Both the position numbers and the translations under genes were made by a program. A stretch of 64,000 nucleotides of DNA, from the NCBI GenBank assembly GCA_947492995.1, contig CANLOU010000005.1, forward strand, positions 1-64,000. Direction: 5' to 3'. Below, piece by piece: positions 7,670-18,174 of the stretch (position 1 is the stretch's first letter; each line of letters starts with the position of its first letter). A model generated the notes under the pieces. It saw only the letters and a program-made list of their open reading frames with translations. It was not told the DNA's origin and ran no database searches. The stretch is from an uncultured Litoreibacter sp. Its GTDB lineage: Bacteria; Pseudomonadota; Alphaproteobacteria; Rhodobacterales; Rhodobacteraceae.

Positions 7670-10600
7670 ATGCTTCTTGGTCTTTCAGTACGTGCTGGCA
7701 CAGGTCTTTACATAGGCGCCTTGAAAAGAACGACCGCGCTGGTTGCCGCGGCGACGTTGGCTGCTGTAACGCCACTTAGTGTGAAAGCCGACGAGCTTGA
7801 TTGGTATGGCCGGGCGAGCGGGCCTGCTGTTTTCGAGCCGATCGGCGGTGACTGGGATACCTCAACAACCTTGTGGCGCAGTGGGTTCACAACTGCCGTC
7901 GCGTTCCGCAATGCCATCGACACAGTCGTATTTGGGGGCCTGAACTTAGGTTCGACCGCTGCGATTAACGTCACCGTTAATGTGATCCCTAAAAGGATCA
8001 CTGTAGAAACGAACGGCTACAGCTTCGCTGGGGCGGCCATTGGGGAAGCTGGGCGCACCACTCGTTTTCTGATTGGCGATACCATTTCCACTACTGTCGA
8101 TAACGAATTGATTGGCCGCTGGGTCTTTGCCAATGGCGGTGCAGTGACCCTGTCTGGCGATTCCGCGTCGATTGAATTGCTGCGTCTTGAAGATGCGGAG
8201 GTGACGATTTCCGCGGGCACCACCTATACCAGCACCACAGCCACCCGTGTAGATGCGCCCTCTACCCTGACGCTGAACGGTACGTTGGAAAGCGATCTGA
8301 CCAACCAAGGCATTCTGACGATGGGAGCCAACGGCATCCTGACGGGCGCGTTGAACAACTCGATGACGGCCAGCATAGCCGGGCAGATCAACGGGGTCAT
8401 TAACAACACCGCCGGCAGTATCAACGTCATCGGCGACACGACCGTGACCGGGCTTATCAGCAACGACGCGACCTTTGAGGTGGACAACGGCAACACGCTG
8501 ACCGCCGACCGCGGGATCGAGAACAATGCCGGGGCCACGCTGACTGTGCGCGGCGATTTGTCGGGCGATGTCACCAACGTCAACACAGGGTTTTTTAACC
8601 TTGTGGGCGACATGACCGGTGATCTGGACAATGACGGCGAGGTCCGGCTGGCGGGCGACATTTCCGGCCGACTGGTCAACACCGCGATGGGCGCTGTCCG
8701 GGTTGTGGACGCGCTGTCGATTGGCGGCATCATCACCAACACCGGCGCTTTGACCGTGCGTGACGTGCTGACCGTGACGACCCGGCTGAGCCAACAGGGC
8801 ACCCTAACCGTCGAGACCGGCGGCACGGTCGACATGAACGGCAACGACCTGACCAACCAAGGTACGATGACGGTGGCGGGCGAGGTCATCACCCCGACCC
8901 TGACCAACCGTTCCGGTCAGATGCTGACTGTGACGGGGACCGTCACGGGCGAGCTGAGCAACCTTGGCATGGCGGACCTAGAGGGCAGCGTCAGCGGCGC
9001 GCTGACCAACCGTGGCGGCGATGCCGATTTGACCGTCACAGGTGATCTGAGCGCCGGCGACCTGGTCAACCAGGCGGGCGCCGCGATGACGGTGGAGGCG
9101 GGGATCTTGACCGTTGACACATTGTCGAACCAAAGCAACGCGACCCTGACTGTGGATGACGGCGCAACCGTGACCTTGCGTCTGGCGGCGATTGCCCAGA
9201 ACGTAGCGACAGCGACGTTGAACCTGAACGGCACGCTGACCGGTGCCTTGAACAATGCGGGTTCGCTGGTGATGACGTCCACTGGCTCTGTCGGGGGTGC
9301 GCTGACAAATAGCGGAACCGCAAACATCGCGGGCACCTTGGGAAGCACAGTCAACAACACCGACACCATGACCGTTGTGGCCGACACCACGGTCACCGGA
9401 CTGATTACCAATGACGGCACGCTGACAGTGAATGACAGCACCCGTCTGACCGCCAATGGCAACATCACCAACAACGACACGCTGGATGTTGATGGCACCT
9501 TGGATGGGAACCTTACCAACGCAGACCGCACCACCTTGGCGGGCGATGTTGAGGGCACCATTGCAAACAACGCTGGCGCGATCTTGATCGTGGATGGCGC
9601 GTCTACCGTGGATCAGTTGATTACCAACGACGGCACGTTGCGGGTCAACGGCAACCAAGTGCTGACCGCCGATGGCGGCGTGACCAACAACAACCTTGCG
9701 ACGCTGGACATCAACGGCAGGCTGGATGGCAATGTCACCAACATGCTGGGCGGCAATCTGGACGTCGCAACAGATGGCGCGATTGGTGGCACATTGACCA
9801 ATGCGGGCATTGCCCGCGTGGGCGGCGACGTGACAGGAACCGTCGGCAACACCGGCACATTGGTTTTTGACGGGTCCGGCACCGTTGGCGGCGCGATCAC
9901 CAATGACGGCACAATGAATGTGCTTGCCGGAAACACGCTGACGGCGACCGCAGGCGGCGTGACCAACAATGACGACCTGAATGTGAACGGGACCATTACG
10001 GGCGCGATCACCAACACCGCTGATTTGGATGTGAACCATGTCGGGACCATCGACGGGCTTGTCGACAACAACGGTGGCACGGTCACCGTATCGGACGGGG
10101 GGACCGTGACCGGCGCCGTCACCAACGACAACATCGCGGAACTTGATGGTGTGGTAGAAGGCATCGTCACCAACGAGGCAACCGGCACCCTGACCCAAGG
10201 CGCATCGGGCGTCTTTGAAATGGACCTTATCAACCAGAACATTGCCACCGTGCGCGGCACGGTTGAGGGCAGCCTTACCAACACTGGCACGACGACGCTG
10301 TTTGGCACGGTCGACACTGATCTGACCAACTCGATGGGGACAACCAACCTGCAGGCGGGAAGCAGCATTGGCGGCGAAACAACGAACGCAGCCGGTGCGA
10401 CTGTGAACACACGAGGCGGCACCTTTGGTGGCGGCTTTACCAATGACGGCCGTTTCAATGTCCGCGAAAACGCAAGCATTGGTGGCGACCTTATCAACAA
10501 CCAGCGCATTGATGGTAACGACGGCAGACTGCTGTCCGTCACGGGGACGTTTACCAGCAACGGGACCGTCTCGGCGGCGGGCTCGCTGGCTGACACCGGC

Positions 10601-13600
10601 GCGACATTCACCATCATGGCGGATTCGATCATCTTCCAGGCCGGATCGGTGATTGGTGCCGGAGTGGCCACCATCGGCAACCTGATTAACCAGACCACAC
10701 TTACCTATTCCACTGCAGAGACCATCATGGGCGGCCTGCGCAACGAAGACACCGTGATCTATTCCGCAGCGATCACCTACAGCGCGGGCAATGACATTGT
10801 GAACGTGGGCGATCTGGATGTGACCGCGACGGGCAGCATTGCCGGCGTGGACCAGATCAACAACGCGGACCGGTTTGATATTGCTGGCGGCGGCAGCGTG
10901 ACCGCGACGGCGTTTACCAACGAAAACGGCGGGGTGCTGACCAATGGCGGCACGCTGACCACCGACGTAACAAACCAAAACGGCGGCACAGTTGTCACAA
11001 CGGGCACCGTTGACGGTGACCTGACCAACGAAGAGGGCGGCGACCTGCGCGTTGCGGGATCGGTGACGGGCGCCGTGGACAACGAGGGCATCGCGCGCAT
11101 TTCGGGTGACGCGACCGTTGACGGGGTGGTTCGCAACGAGGGCGAGCTGACCGTAAGCTCGGGTCAGGAACTGACCGCGGACGCGGGCACCACCAACGAG
11201 CTTGGCGGCGAATTGACCGTCGTGGGCACGCTGGACAGCGACCTTACCAACGACGAAACCAGCACCGTTGAAATTCGCAATGCGGGCGTTCTTGACGGTG
11301 ACCTGGACAATGACGGCGCCGTGACCCTGACAGGCAACGTCAACGGCACGATTGACAATAACGCAACCGGCACCATCACGGTGGATGGCAGCGCCGATGT
11401 TGGCGGCTTGCTGACCAATGACGGGTCGCTGACAATTGCGTCCAACACATTGAGCGCGCTTGGCGGGCTGACCCAGAACGGCACTTTGCAGATTGATGCG
11501 CTGGGCACATTGGACACGGGCGTTGCCGCCTTCGTAAATGACGGCACCGCCACTATCGACGGGACCGTCGAGAGCGCGGGCGTGACCAACAATGACGGCG
11601 CGACGCTGAACCTGACCGGCATCATCAACAGTGATGTGACCAATGACGGCATCGGCAATTTTGCGGGCACCATTGGCGGCTCGCTGAGGACCAGTGGCAC
11701 AGGCGATACAGACATCACGGGCAACCTGACCGTTGGCGACCTGACCAATGATGGCGGCGCGCTGGATATTGAAGGGGGCACTACCTCTGCAGGTGCGGTG
11801 ACCAACATTAATGGCGGCACCTTCACCATCGCAGACGGTGCCATTCTGGACAGCACAGGCGCGTTTGAAAACGAAGCCGGAGCCGACCTGAATGTAGACG
11901 GCACGCTGAACCCCGATTTGAACAACGAGGGCACGTTGGTGATGTCGTCCACCGGCACCATCGGCAACCTGAACAACACTGGTGAGGCCACTCTTGAAGG
12001 CACCGTCACAGGTGACGTGGACAACGACCTGACCCTGACAATTGCAGGCGACACGCAGGTTGCGGGTGCCATCGACAACAGTGGCGACATGACGGTCGAC
12101 ATGGGCGCGGACCTGACCGGCACCTTCGTTCTGACCAACGAAACCGACGGCGACCTGAATGTGAACGGCACCATCAGCGGCAACGTGCAAAACGACGGCG
12201 GCGGCACGGTGGACCTGAACGCCACCGGGGAAATTGATGGCAACCTGACCAATGAGGGCGACGCAACCATCGCGGGCGACATCACCGGAACCATTGACAA
12301 CACAGGCACTGTCACGGTCGACGGCGACAGCACCGTGGGCGGCGTCGTGACCAATGACGGCACCCTGCTGGTGGATGCGGGCGGCACTTTGGATGCCACC
12401 GACAACGGTGTGGTCAACAATGAAGATATGGATGTTGATGGCACCGTCATTGCCGATGTAACCAACACTGATGATCTGGACGTGAACGCCAACGGTGAGA
12501 TCACCGGCGACGTCACCAACAGCGGCGACATCACCGTCGCCGAAGGCGGCACGGTAACGGGCGACGTAGACAGCACCGGCACAGCCGCGCTGGACGGCAC
12601 GGTAACCGGCGACGTGACCAACGAAACAGGTGGCACGCTAACCCAAGCGGACACCGGTGAAATCGAGGGCGATTTGACCAATGAGGGCGGCGCGACGCTT
12701 GCGGGCTCTGTTGGCGGCAACCTTATCAATGACGGCACCGTGGACATTGTCGATGACGGCACAATTACCGGCAACATCCAGAACAACAACGGTGGCGCGC
12801 TGACGCTGGCCGACGACGCCACCGTGGGCGGCACCACCACCAACGCAGTCGGCGGGACTTTGACCGGCGCAGGCGGCACATTTGGTGACGACGTCATGAA
12901 CGAAGGCACGTTTGACATTGAGGCCGACACCAGAATTACCGGCGACCTGACCAATGACGGTATGCTGAACGGCAACACAAACGACGGTCTGTTGCTCTCC
13001 GGTATTGGCACCTTCACCAACAATGGCGACGTCAGCAACACCGGCACCGGTACCTTCACCATCGAAGCAACCGACTTTATCAACAGCGTTGGGTCAGACG
13101 TATCAGATGGCGTGACCATCAACGCCGACGTCACCAATAACGGCACCATCAATTATGACGGCACCGTGGTGACCAACGGCAACCTGACCAACAATGGCGT
13201 CGCCATTGTGTCGGCCGATACCGACTTCTTTGAGAATGACATCGACAACACCAATGACCTGGATGTGACCGCCACTGGCGCGATCATCGACGCGGGCGGC
13301 ATTACCAATAGCGGCGCGTTTGATATTGCCGATGGCGGGTCGGTCGAAGCCGACCTGATTACCAACGAGGCGCTTGGCGTCCTGACGAATGGTGGCACCA
13401 TCACGTCTGATGTCACCAACGAAAATGGCGGCATTCTGAGCAACACCGGCACCATTGATGGTCTGCTGACCAATGATGCGGGGGGCGACGTTACCTCGAC
13501 CGGGACGGTCACGGGCGACATCAGCAACTCGGGCGATTTGACCCTTGCCGGCACCGTGGGTGGCATCCTGATGACCAACGCGGGCGGCGACACCACCGTC

Positions 13601-16600
13601 AACGGCGACACCACGGCCCAAGGGGTCAACAACAGCGGCGACCTTGTCGTTGACGCGACCGGCTCGCTGACCACAACAGATGGCATCACCAATGCGAGCG
13701 GCGGCGAGATCACTGCGACGGGCGCGATTGGCGGGAACGTCACCAACGAGGACAGTGGCACATTGACCAGCACTGGTGGAATTTCCGGCACAGTGCTGAA
13801 CCAAGGCATCGCGGCCCTTGGCGGAACAACCGGAGCGATCACCAACGAAGACACGGGCGCGCTGACAACGTCGGGTGACCTGACTACTGCTGGCCTGAGC
13901 AACGCAGGTGACCTGACCATTGCTTTGACTGACACTCTGGATGCGGGCGGGACCGTTGTGGACAACACCGGCACCATGATTGTGGACGGGACGCTTGCCT
14001 CTGAGGTGACCAATGACGGCACGTTGGATGTGAACGGCACCGTGCAAGCCAACATCACCAACACCGACACCCTGACCCTTGCGGGGTCGGTTGACGGCGG
14101 CGTCAGCAACATCGGCGACACGACAGTGGATGGCGACACCACATTGACCGGTGATCTGCTCAGCAGCACGGGCACCGTCACTGTTGACGCAGGTACGACG
14201 CTGACAGCGGCCGAAGTGACCAATAGCGGCGACAGTGATCTGGATGTGAATGGGGACCTGTTTGCGGACCTCACCAACGCGTCCACTGCGACACTTGCCA
14301 ACGGGATGACCGGCAACTTGTCGAACACCGGCACCTTCGTTGCGAGCAGTGGCGGCGTCAGCGGCAATGTCAGAAACAACGCGGGCGGCACGCTGGACAT
14401 CACCGGCACCATCGGCGGCAACCTCATCAATAACGGCACATCGGATGTGGAGGATGTCACTGGCAACGTCACAACCTCTGGCGATCTGGATGTCGACGGC
14501 GAGGTCGGCGGCAACCTTATCAACGCAGAAGATTCCGACGTGGTCGTTACAGGCGATGTGGTCGGGGACGTGACCAATGACGGGTTCGCCGATATTGGCG
14601 GCGATGTTGGCGGCAGCGTCACGAACACCGATACCATCATCGTGGCCGGCGACATTGGCGGCGACCTGACCAACTCTGGCGACGCCACAGTGGGCGGCGA
14701 CATTGGTGGCAACCTGACGACCACGGGCGGCACGCTGACAACCGGCGGCGCCTCCTCTGGCAGTGATTTGAATGAACCGCTTGATCTGACCGTGAACGGC
14801 GACGTTGGCGGCGATCTGACCAACGCGGCAGGCTCCAACGCTGTCGTCACCGGCAACGTTGGCGGCAACGTGACCAATGACGGTATAGCAGATGTCGGCG
14901 GTAATGTTGGCGGCGACGTCACGAACACGAATGTCATTGAGGTCGGCGGCGATGTCACTGGCAGCTTTACCAATACCGGCGACGCGACCCTTGGTGGCAA
15001 TGTGGGTGGTGACCTGACCTCGACCGGTGGCGGCTTGCTGAGCATTGCGGGCGACCTGACGGTTGGCGGCACATTCAGCACCGACACCGACCTGACCATC
15101 GCGACCGGTACGACCTACACTGTTGGGCAGTTGGTCAACAACGGCGCCGACGCGACCCTGAACGGATCGTTGATTGGCGACGTGGTCAATGACGGCACGC
15201 TAACCTTTGGGACGGGCGCTGTGATGACCGGCGGCTTCACCAACAACGCCGGGAGTACCCTGACCCTTGTAAACGGCAACACCATTGGCGGAGACCTTGC
15301 CAATAGCGGTACAATCGACCTGTCCAACAATGGCGGAACGCCGACTCCGACCGACATTGTCACCGTCTCTGGCGATACGACTGGTGGCGGGCTTGTCTTG
15401 ATGGATGTGGACCTGAGCGACGGGACCCCCGGCGTTGCAAACGACAGTGACCGGATCGTTTTCCAAGGTGATGTGTCGGGCGACTTCGTGTTGAACATCA
15501 ATGTGATTGGGGGGATTTCTGGCGACATTGGCGAGAACATCCTGCTGTTTGACATTGACGAAACTGCGACCAACGACTTCACCTTCCAGCTGCAGAATGC
15601 CCTGCCGGTCAACGAGCGGTTTGTGTATCTGCTGCAACGCGAAGGCGGCGCAGGCGACCTTGTTCTGGCAAGCGCTTTGAACCCGGGTCTGGCCGCGTTT
15701 GCGGGCAGCATCGGGCTGACGCAGTCCCTGATTGGCTCCATCGTGAACCGCCCGACCAGCCCGTTTGTTGTTGGCCTTGGCGTGGATGATGGCGACAATT
15801 GTGGCGCTGGCGCCTGGACCCGTGCGGTAGGCGGTCGTGTGACCGCATCCGGGGCGACCACCAGTGAAGGGTTTACCTTCAGCAGTGAGATCGACTCGAC
15901 TTACTACGGCCTACAATTTGGTGGTGACTTCGCCTGCTTCAATGGCCACTTCAGCGGCTGGGACATGGCATTTGGTGGCATCGGCGGTGCGAACTCCGGT
16001 TCCAACACGCAGCCAGTGTTTGCGATTGACCCGGTCAGTGGCCTGGCGACCGGCCAAGTGTTGAGCAACACAACCACTGACTTCGACCAGCTTTATGCAG
16101 GCGTCTATGTCACAGCGGCCAAAGGCCCGTGGGCACTTGATCTGCAACTGCGCCAAGAGGAAACGGACTTCACCGCATCCAACGTCGCGGTAACCGGTAC
16201 GGGCCTTGGCCTTGACGGCTCTGAGTTCTCCAGCTCCACGACAACATTGTCGGGCGCGGTCAGCTACGCCTTTGCCTTGGACAATGGTTGGAGCATCGTT
16301 CCAACGGCTGGTTTCTCCTACTCGAGAACCTCGACGGACACCGTGCGCTTCAATGACGGATCTACCTTGGAGATTGCTGACAGCACGCGTGAGATTGGGT
16401 TTGTGGGCGGTACGGTGTCCAAGGTTGTGATTGGAGCGGACGGTACGTCGGCGCTGAACTACTTTGCCACCGGGACGTATTACAAAGACTTCGCCGATCC
16501 ACTGACGACGGTCTTCACGCCACGCGACGCAACTGCGGGCACTGTTGGTACGCCGGTGACGAGCACGTCTGATAACTTGGATGCATATGGCGAACTGAGC

Positions 16601-16747
16601 TTTGGTGTGAACTACATCAAGATCCTGTCGCCCAAGACCGGTGGCCGTGCTGCGCGTCAATTCAGCGGCTCGGTTCGGGCCGATGCGCGGTTCTCGGGCA
16701 GCGTGTCTGGTGCCAGCATCACCGCACAAGCTCGCTGGCAGTTCTAA
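7670..16747 (+). CDS. Giant repetitive autotransporter adhesin
   Basis: A surface or secreted type V autotransporter of 3,025 residues. Residues 1-40 form a long signal peptide with cleavage likely after SVKA. About residues 180-2,560 are a passenger built from hundreds of degenerate repeats around T-N-x-G-x-L/D and G-x-V-x-G-D-L-T-N, rich in Gly, Asn, Asp and Thr and almost without Cys or Lys, as expected for an elongated beta-solenoid. About residues 2,705-3,025 are the outer-membrane beta-barrel, with YYGLQFGGDF, VPTAGFSYSRTSTDTVRF and a C-terminal ARWQF ending in Phe. GGGGTGA precedes the ATG. The likely job is adhesion, aggregation or biofilm formation; the ligand is unknown. The gene stands alone between parB and the T6SS locus. 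The passenger shows large internal duplications. Confidence 0.85.
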   Translation: MLLGLSVRAGTGLYIGALKRTTALVAAATLAAVTPLSVKADELDWYGRASGPAVFEPIGGDWDTSTTLWRSGFTTAVAFRNAIDTVVFGGLNLGSTAAINVTVNVIPKRITVETNGYSFAGAAIGEAGRTTRFLIGDTISTTVDNELIGRWVFANGGAVTLSGDSASIELLRLEDAEVTISAGTTYTSTTATRVDAPSTLTLNGTLESDLTNQGILTMGANGILTGALNNSMTASIAGQINGVINNTAGSINVIGDTTVTGLISNDATFEVDNGNTLTADRGIENNAGATLTVRGDLSGDVTNVNTGFFNLVGDMTGDLDNDGEVRLAGDISGRLVNTAMGAVRVVDALSIGGIITNTGALTVRDVLTVTTRLSQQGTLTVETGGTVDMNGNDLTNQGTMTVAGEVITPTLTNRSGQMLTVTGTVTGELSNLGMADLEGSVSGALTNRGGDADLTVTGDLSAGDLVNQAGAAMTVEAGILTVDTLSNQSNATLTVDDGATVTLRLAAIAQNVATATLNLNGTLTGALNNAGSLVMTSTGSVGGALTNSGTANIAGTLGSTVNNTDTMTVVADTTVTGLITNDGTLTVNDSTRLTANGNITNNDTLDVDGTLDGNLTNADRTTLAGDVEGTIANNAGAILIVDGASTVDQLITNDGTLRVNGNQVLTADGGVTNNNLATLDINGRLDGNVTNMLGGNLDVATDGAIGGTLTNAGIARVGGDVTGTVGNTGTLVFDGSGTVGGAITNDGTMNVLAGNTLTATAGGVTNNDDLNVNGTITGAITNTADLDVNHVGTIDGLVDNNGGTVTVSDGGTVTGAVTNDNIAELDGVVEGIVTNEATGTLTQGASGVFEMDLINQNIATVRGTVEGSLTNTGTTTLFGTVDTDLTNSMGTTNLQAGSSIGGETTNAAGATVNTRGGTFGGGFTNDGRFNVRENASIGGDLINNQRIDGNDGRLLSVTGTFTSNGTVSAAGSLADTGATFTIMADSIIFQAGSVIGAGVATIGNLINQTTLTYSTAETIMGGLRNEDTVIYSAAITYSAGNDIVNVGDLDVTATGSIAGVDQINNADRFDIAGGGSVTATAFTNENGGVLTNGGTLTTDVTNQNGGTVVTTGTVDGDLTNEEGGDLRVAGSVTGAVDNEGIARISGDATVDGVVRNEGELTVSSGQELTADAGTTNELGGELTVVGTLDSDLTNDETSTVEIRNAGVLDGDLDNDGAVTLTGNVNGTIDNNATGTITVDGSADVGGLLTNDGSLTIASNTLSALGGLTQNGTLQIDALGTLDTGVAAFVNDGTATIDGTVESAGVTNNDGATLNLTGIINSDVTNDGIGNFAGTIGGSLRTSGTGDTDITGNLTVGDLTNDGGALDIEGGTTSAGAVTNINGGTFTIADGAILDSTGAFENEAGADLNVDGTLNPDLNNEGTLVMSSTGTIGNLNNTGEATLEGTVTGDVDNDLTLTIAGDTQVAGAIDNSGDMTVDMGADLTGTFVLTNETDGDLNVNGTISGNVQNDGGGTVDLNATGEIDGNLTNEGDATIAGDITGTIDNTGTVTVDGDSTVGGVVTNDGTLLVDAGGTLDATDNGVVNNEDMDVDGTVIADVTNTDDLDVNANGEITGDVTNSGDITVAEGGTVTGDVDSTGTAALDGTVTGDVTNETGGTLTQADTGEIEGDLTNEGGATLAGSVGGNLINDGTVDIVDDGTITGNIQNNNGGALTLADDATVGGTTTNAVGGTLTGAGGTFGDDVMNEGTFDIEADTRITGDLTNDGMLNGNTNDGLLLSGIGTFTNNGDVSNTGTGTFTIEATDFINSVGSDVSDGVTINADVTNNGTINYDGTVVTNGNLTNNGVAIVSADTDFFENDIDNTNDLDVTATGAIIDAGGITNSGAFDIADGGSVEADLITNEALGVLTNGGTITSDVTNENGGILSNTGTIDGLLTNDAGGDVTSTGTVTGDISNSGDLTLAGTVGGILMTNAGGDTTVNGDTTAQGVNNSGDLVVDATGSLTTTDGITNASGGEITATGAIGGNVTNEDSGTLTSTGGISGTVLNQGIAALGGTTGAITNEDTGALTTSGDLTTAGLSNAGDLTIALTDTLDAGGTVVDNTGTMIVDGTLASEVTNDGTLDVNGTVQANITNTDTLTLAGSVDGGVSNIGDTTVDGDTTLTGDLLSSTGTVTVDAGTTLTAAEVTNSGDSDLDVNGDLFADLTNASTATLANGMTGNLSNTGTFVASSGGVSGNVRNNAGGTLDITGTIGGNLINNGTSDVEDVTGNVTTSGDLDVDGEVGGNLINAEDSDVVVTGDVVGDVTNDGFADIGGDVGGSVTNTDTIIVAGDIGGDLTNSGDATVGGDIGGNLTTTGGTLTTGGASSGSDLNEPLDLTVNGDVGGDLTNAAGSNAVVTGNVGGNVTNDGIADVGGNVGGDVTNTNVIEVGGDVTGSFTNTGDATLGGNVGGDLTSTGGGLLSIAGDLTVGGTFSTDTDLTIATGTTYTVGQLVNNGADATLNGSLIGDVVNDGTLTFGTGAVMTGGFTNNAGSTLTLVNGNTIGGDLANSGTIDLSNNGGTPTPTDIVTVSGDTTGGGLVLMDVDLSDGTPGVANDSDRIVFQGDVSGDFVLNINVIGGISGDIGENILLFDIDETATNDFTFQLQNALPVNERFVYLLQREGGAGDLVLASALNPGLAAFAGSIGLTQSLIGSIVNRPTSPFVVGLGVDDGDNCGAGAWTRAVGGRVTASGATTSEGFTFSSEIDSTYYGLQFGGDFACFNGHFSGWDMAFGGIGGANSGSNTQPVFAIDPVSGLATGQVLSNTTTDFDQLYAGVYVTAAKGPWALDLQLRQEETDFTASNVAVTGTGLGLDGSEFSSSTTTLSGAVSYAFALDNGWSIVPTAGFSYSRTSTDTVRFNDGSTLEIADSTREIGFVGGTVSKVVIGADGTSALNYFATGTYYKDFADPLTTVFTPRDATAGTVGTPVTSTSDNLDAYGELSFGVNYIKILSPKTGGRAARQFSGSVRADARFSGSVSGASITAQARWQF
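9950..13590 (+). repeat. Long-range duplication inside the autotransporter passenger
   Basis: The order of modules at about 9950-11140 recurs at about 12400-13590, an offset near 2.45 kb (about 815 residues). Matching landmarks are GTFTSNGTVS with GTFTNNGDVS, LDVTATGSIAG with LDVTATGAIID, GGVLTNGGTLTTDVTN with LGVLTNGGTITSDVTN, and TGTVDGDLTN with TGTIDGLLTN. The copies have diverged by substitutions and small indels. I compared them by eye. Confidence 0.65.
14486..15055 (+). repeat. Tandem 300-bp (100-residue) duplication in the passenger
   Basis: The segment from 14486 repeats from 14786 at an offset of exactly 300 bases. EVGGNLINAEDSDVVVTG aligns with DVGGDLTNAAGSNAVVTG, VTNDGFADIGGDVGG with VTNDGIADVGGNVGG, and GDATVGGDIGGNLT with GDATLGGNVGGDLT. 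This is a recent-looking duplication and a likely site of length variation between strains. Confidence 0.75.
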
Positions 16748-16762
16748 CCGTTAACCACGCGC

Positions 16763-16782
16763 CTTGACCCGCAGGGGTCAGG
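16763..16782 (+). terminator. Possible weak terminator after the autotransporter gene
   Basis: A 6-bp stem TGACCC/GGGTCA (16765-16770/16775-16780) lies 17 bases after the stop, but no T tract follows. It may only be a mild pause or an RNA-stabilising hairpin. Confidence 0.3.
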
Positions 16783-16839
16783 GCCCCACTATCTGCCAAA
16801 CGCCCGCGTGTTTGGTCGGGCCGCAATGATTGGAATGCC

Positions 16840-18174
16840 ATGTCTTTGTTCAGCAAAGTCGCTTGGAAAGAAGGGCTGTTTATGCAGCCCCAACACCTTC
16901 AACAGGCGGACCGCCACGTCGAAAAGCTGGTCGACGCCCGCACTCGTGTGGTGCACCCCTACCCGTGGGGGCTGGAAGAGCTGGTTGTGGACCGCGACAT
17001 GGCGCAGCAGGGCAAGATCGGGCTGCGTAAATTGGCGGGAACTTTCCCCGATGGCACCCCTTTTGAAGCCCCCGGCGCAGGGCCGTTACCCGTGGCCGTT
17101 GAGGTGCCTGAGGACGCCGCCGGGCTGGGCGTCTGGCTGACGCTGCCGGAGCGGTCCCAGAACGGACGCGATGTGGGGCTGGACGACGCCAGTTCGGCCA
17201 CAACGCGCTACCGGTTGACGACAGAGACCGTGGCGGACAACGCCTCCTCCATGCGGACCGAACATTCGTTGGAAATTGCGGTGCCCCGGCTGGAGCTGTC
17301 CATCCGTGAGACCGCCAAGCCCGGCTACCAATGCATCAAAATCGCCCGCATCAACGAGGTGCGCGACGGGGTGATTTCTCTTGATGACACTGTGCCGCCT
17401 GCGGGGTTGGTGCTGGCAGTGCATCCGGTGCTGGAAGGCTTCCTGAGCCGCGTTGTCGGCTGGATCGAAGCGAAGCTGGAAAATCTGGCGCGCTATGCGG
17501 CGGACCCCTCGGCGGGCGGCGGCATGCAGGCCGCTGATTATCTGATGCTGATGACGCTGAACCGCAATATCGGCGTGCTGCGCCATTTGGGTAGCATGCA
17601 CGCGGTGCACCCTGAGATGCTGTACCGGCATCTGATTGCGCTGGCGGGCGAGCTGTCCACGTTTAATGACTCGACGCGGATGGCGCCGAATTACGCGGCC
17701 TATGACCATGGGGACTTGAAGGCGACCTTCACGCCTGTGGTGCAAGACATCCAGCGTCTTCTGTCGCGCGACGTGGGTCGCGCCGTGCGGCTGGACCTGC
17801 AGCAGGTTCGCCAGAACAGTTACCTGGCGCAGGTTCAGGACCGCAACCTGTTCCGCGAGGCCACGTTTGTCATCGAGGTACAGGCCGGCAAGCAGCTGAC
17901 CCAAGTGCAGCAGCAATTCCCGCAGCTGTGCAAGGTCGGCCCGTCCACCCGCATGAGCGAGATTGTAAAGAACAACCTGCCGGGCATCGGGCTGGCTCAT
18001 TTGCCGAACCCGCCGCGCCAGATCAGGGTGGTGGCCACCAACGTCTACTTCCTGTTGGAGAAGAACACGCCGCTTTGGCAGGAGTTTTCCAAGGCTCCGG
18101 CCATCGGCATGCATTTTGCGGGCGACTGGCCAGAGCTGAAGCTGGACCTTTGGGCCATACCGGAGAAGGTGTAG
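16840..18174 (+). CDS. tssK: T6SS baseplate protein TssK
   Basis: TssK (VasE/ImpJ family), 444 residues. It is the trimeric baseplate adaptor that links the TssEFG wedge to the TssLM membrane complex. The N-terminal signature KVAWKEGLFMQPQHLQQADR at residues 6-25 is diagnostic (family form: W-x-E-G-x-x-x-x-P-Q-H-x-Q-x-x-D). Length is normal. It is the first gene of the right-facing block; its stop is directly followed by the tssL ATG. The Shine-Dalgarno is weak (TTGGA). The 92 bases upstream must hold the block's promoter; I see no strong -35/-10 pair. Confidence 0.95.
   Translation: MSLFSKVAWKEGLFMQPQHLQQADRHVEKLVDARTRVVHPYPWGLEELVVDRDMAQQGKIGLRKLAGTFPDGTPFEAPGAGPLPVAVEVPEDAAGLGVWLTLPERSQNGRDVGLDDASSATTRYRLTTETVADNASSMRTEHSLEIAVPRLELSIRETAKPGYQCIKIARINEVRDGVISLDDTVPPAGLVLAVHPVLEGFLSRVVGWIEAKLENLARYAADPSAGGGMQAADYLMLMTLNRNIGVLRHLGSMHAVHPEMLYRHLIALAGELSTFNDSTRMAPNYAAYDHGDLKATFTPVVQDIQRLLSRDVGRAVRLDLQQVRQNSYLAQVQDRNLFREATFVIEVQAGKQLTQVQQQFPQLCKVGPSTRMSEIVKNNLPGIGLAHLPNPPRQIRVVATNVYFLLEKNTPLWQEFSKAPAIGMHFAGDWPELKLDLWAIPEKV

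Noticed and set aside
7431-7715. A 94-codon frame between parB and the autotransporter gene
   Set aside because: It overlaps the signal-peptide region of the autotransporter, has no ribosome site and no recognisable family.
8978-12190. Long open frames (up to 1,070 codons) antisense to the autotransporter gene
   Set aside because: They mirror the biased repeats of the real gene (ACC/GAC/GGC codons) and show no domains, start signals or sensible composition.
8224-15350. Regular short repeats that might suggest a CRISPR array or minisatellite
   Set aside because: Repeats are degenerate, in frame and protein-coding; there are no constant repeats with unique spacers.
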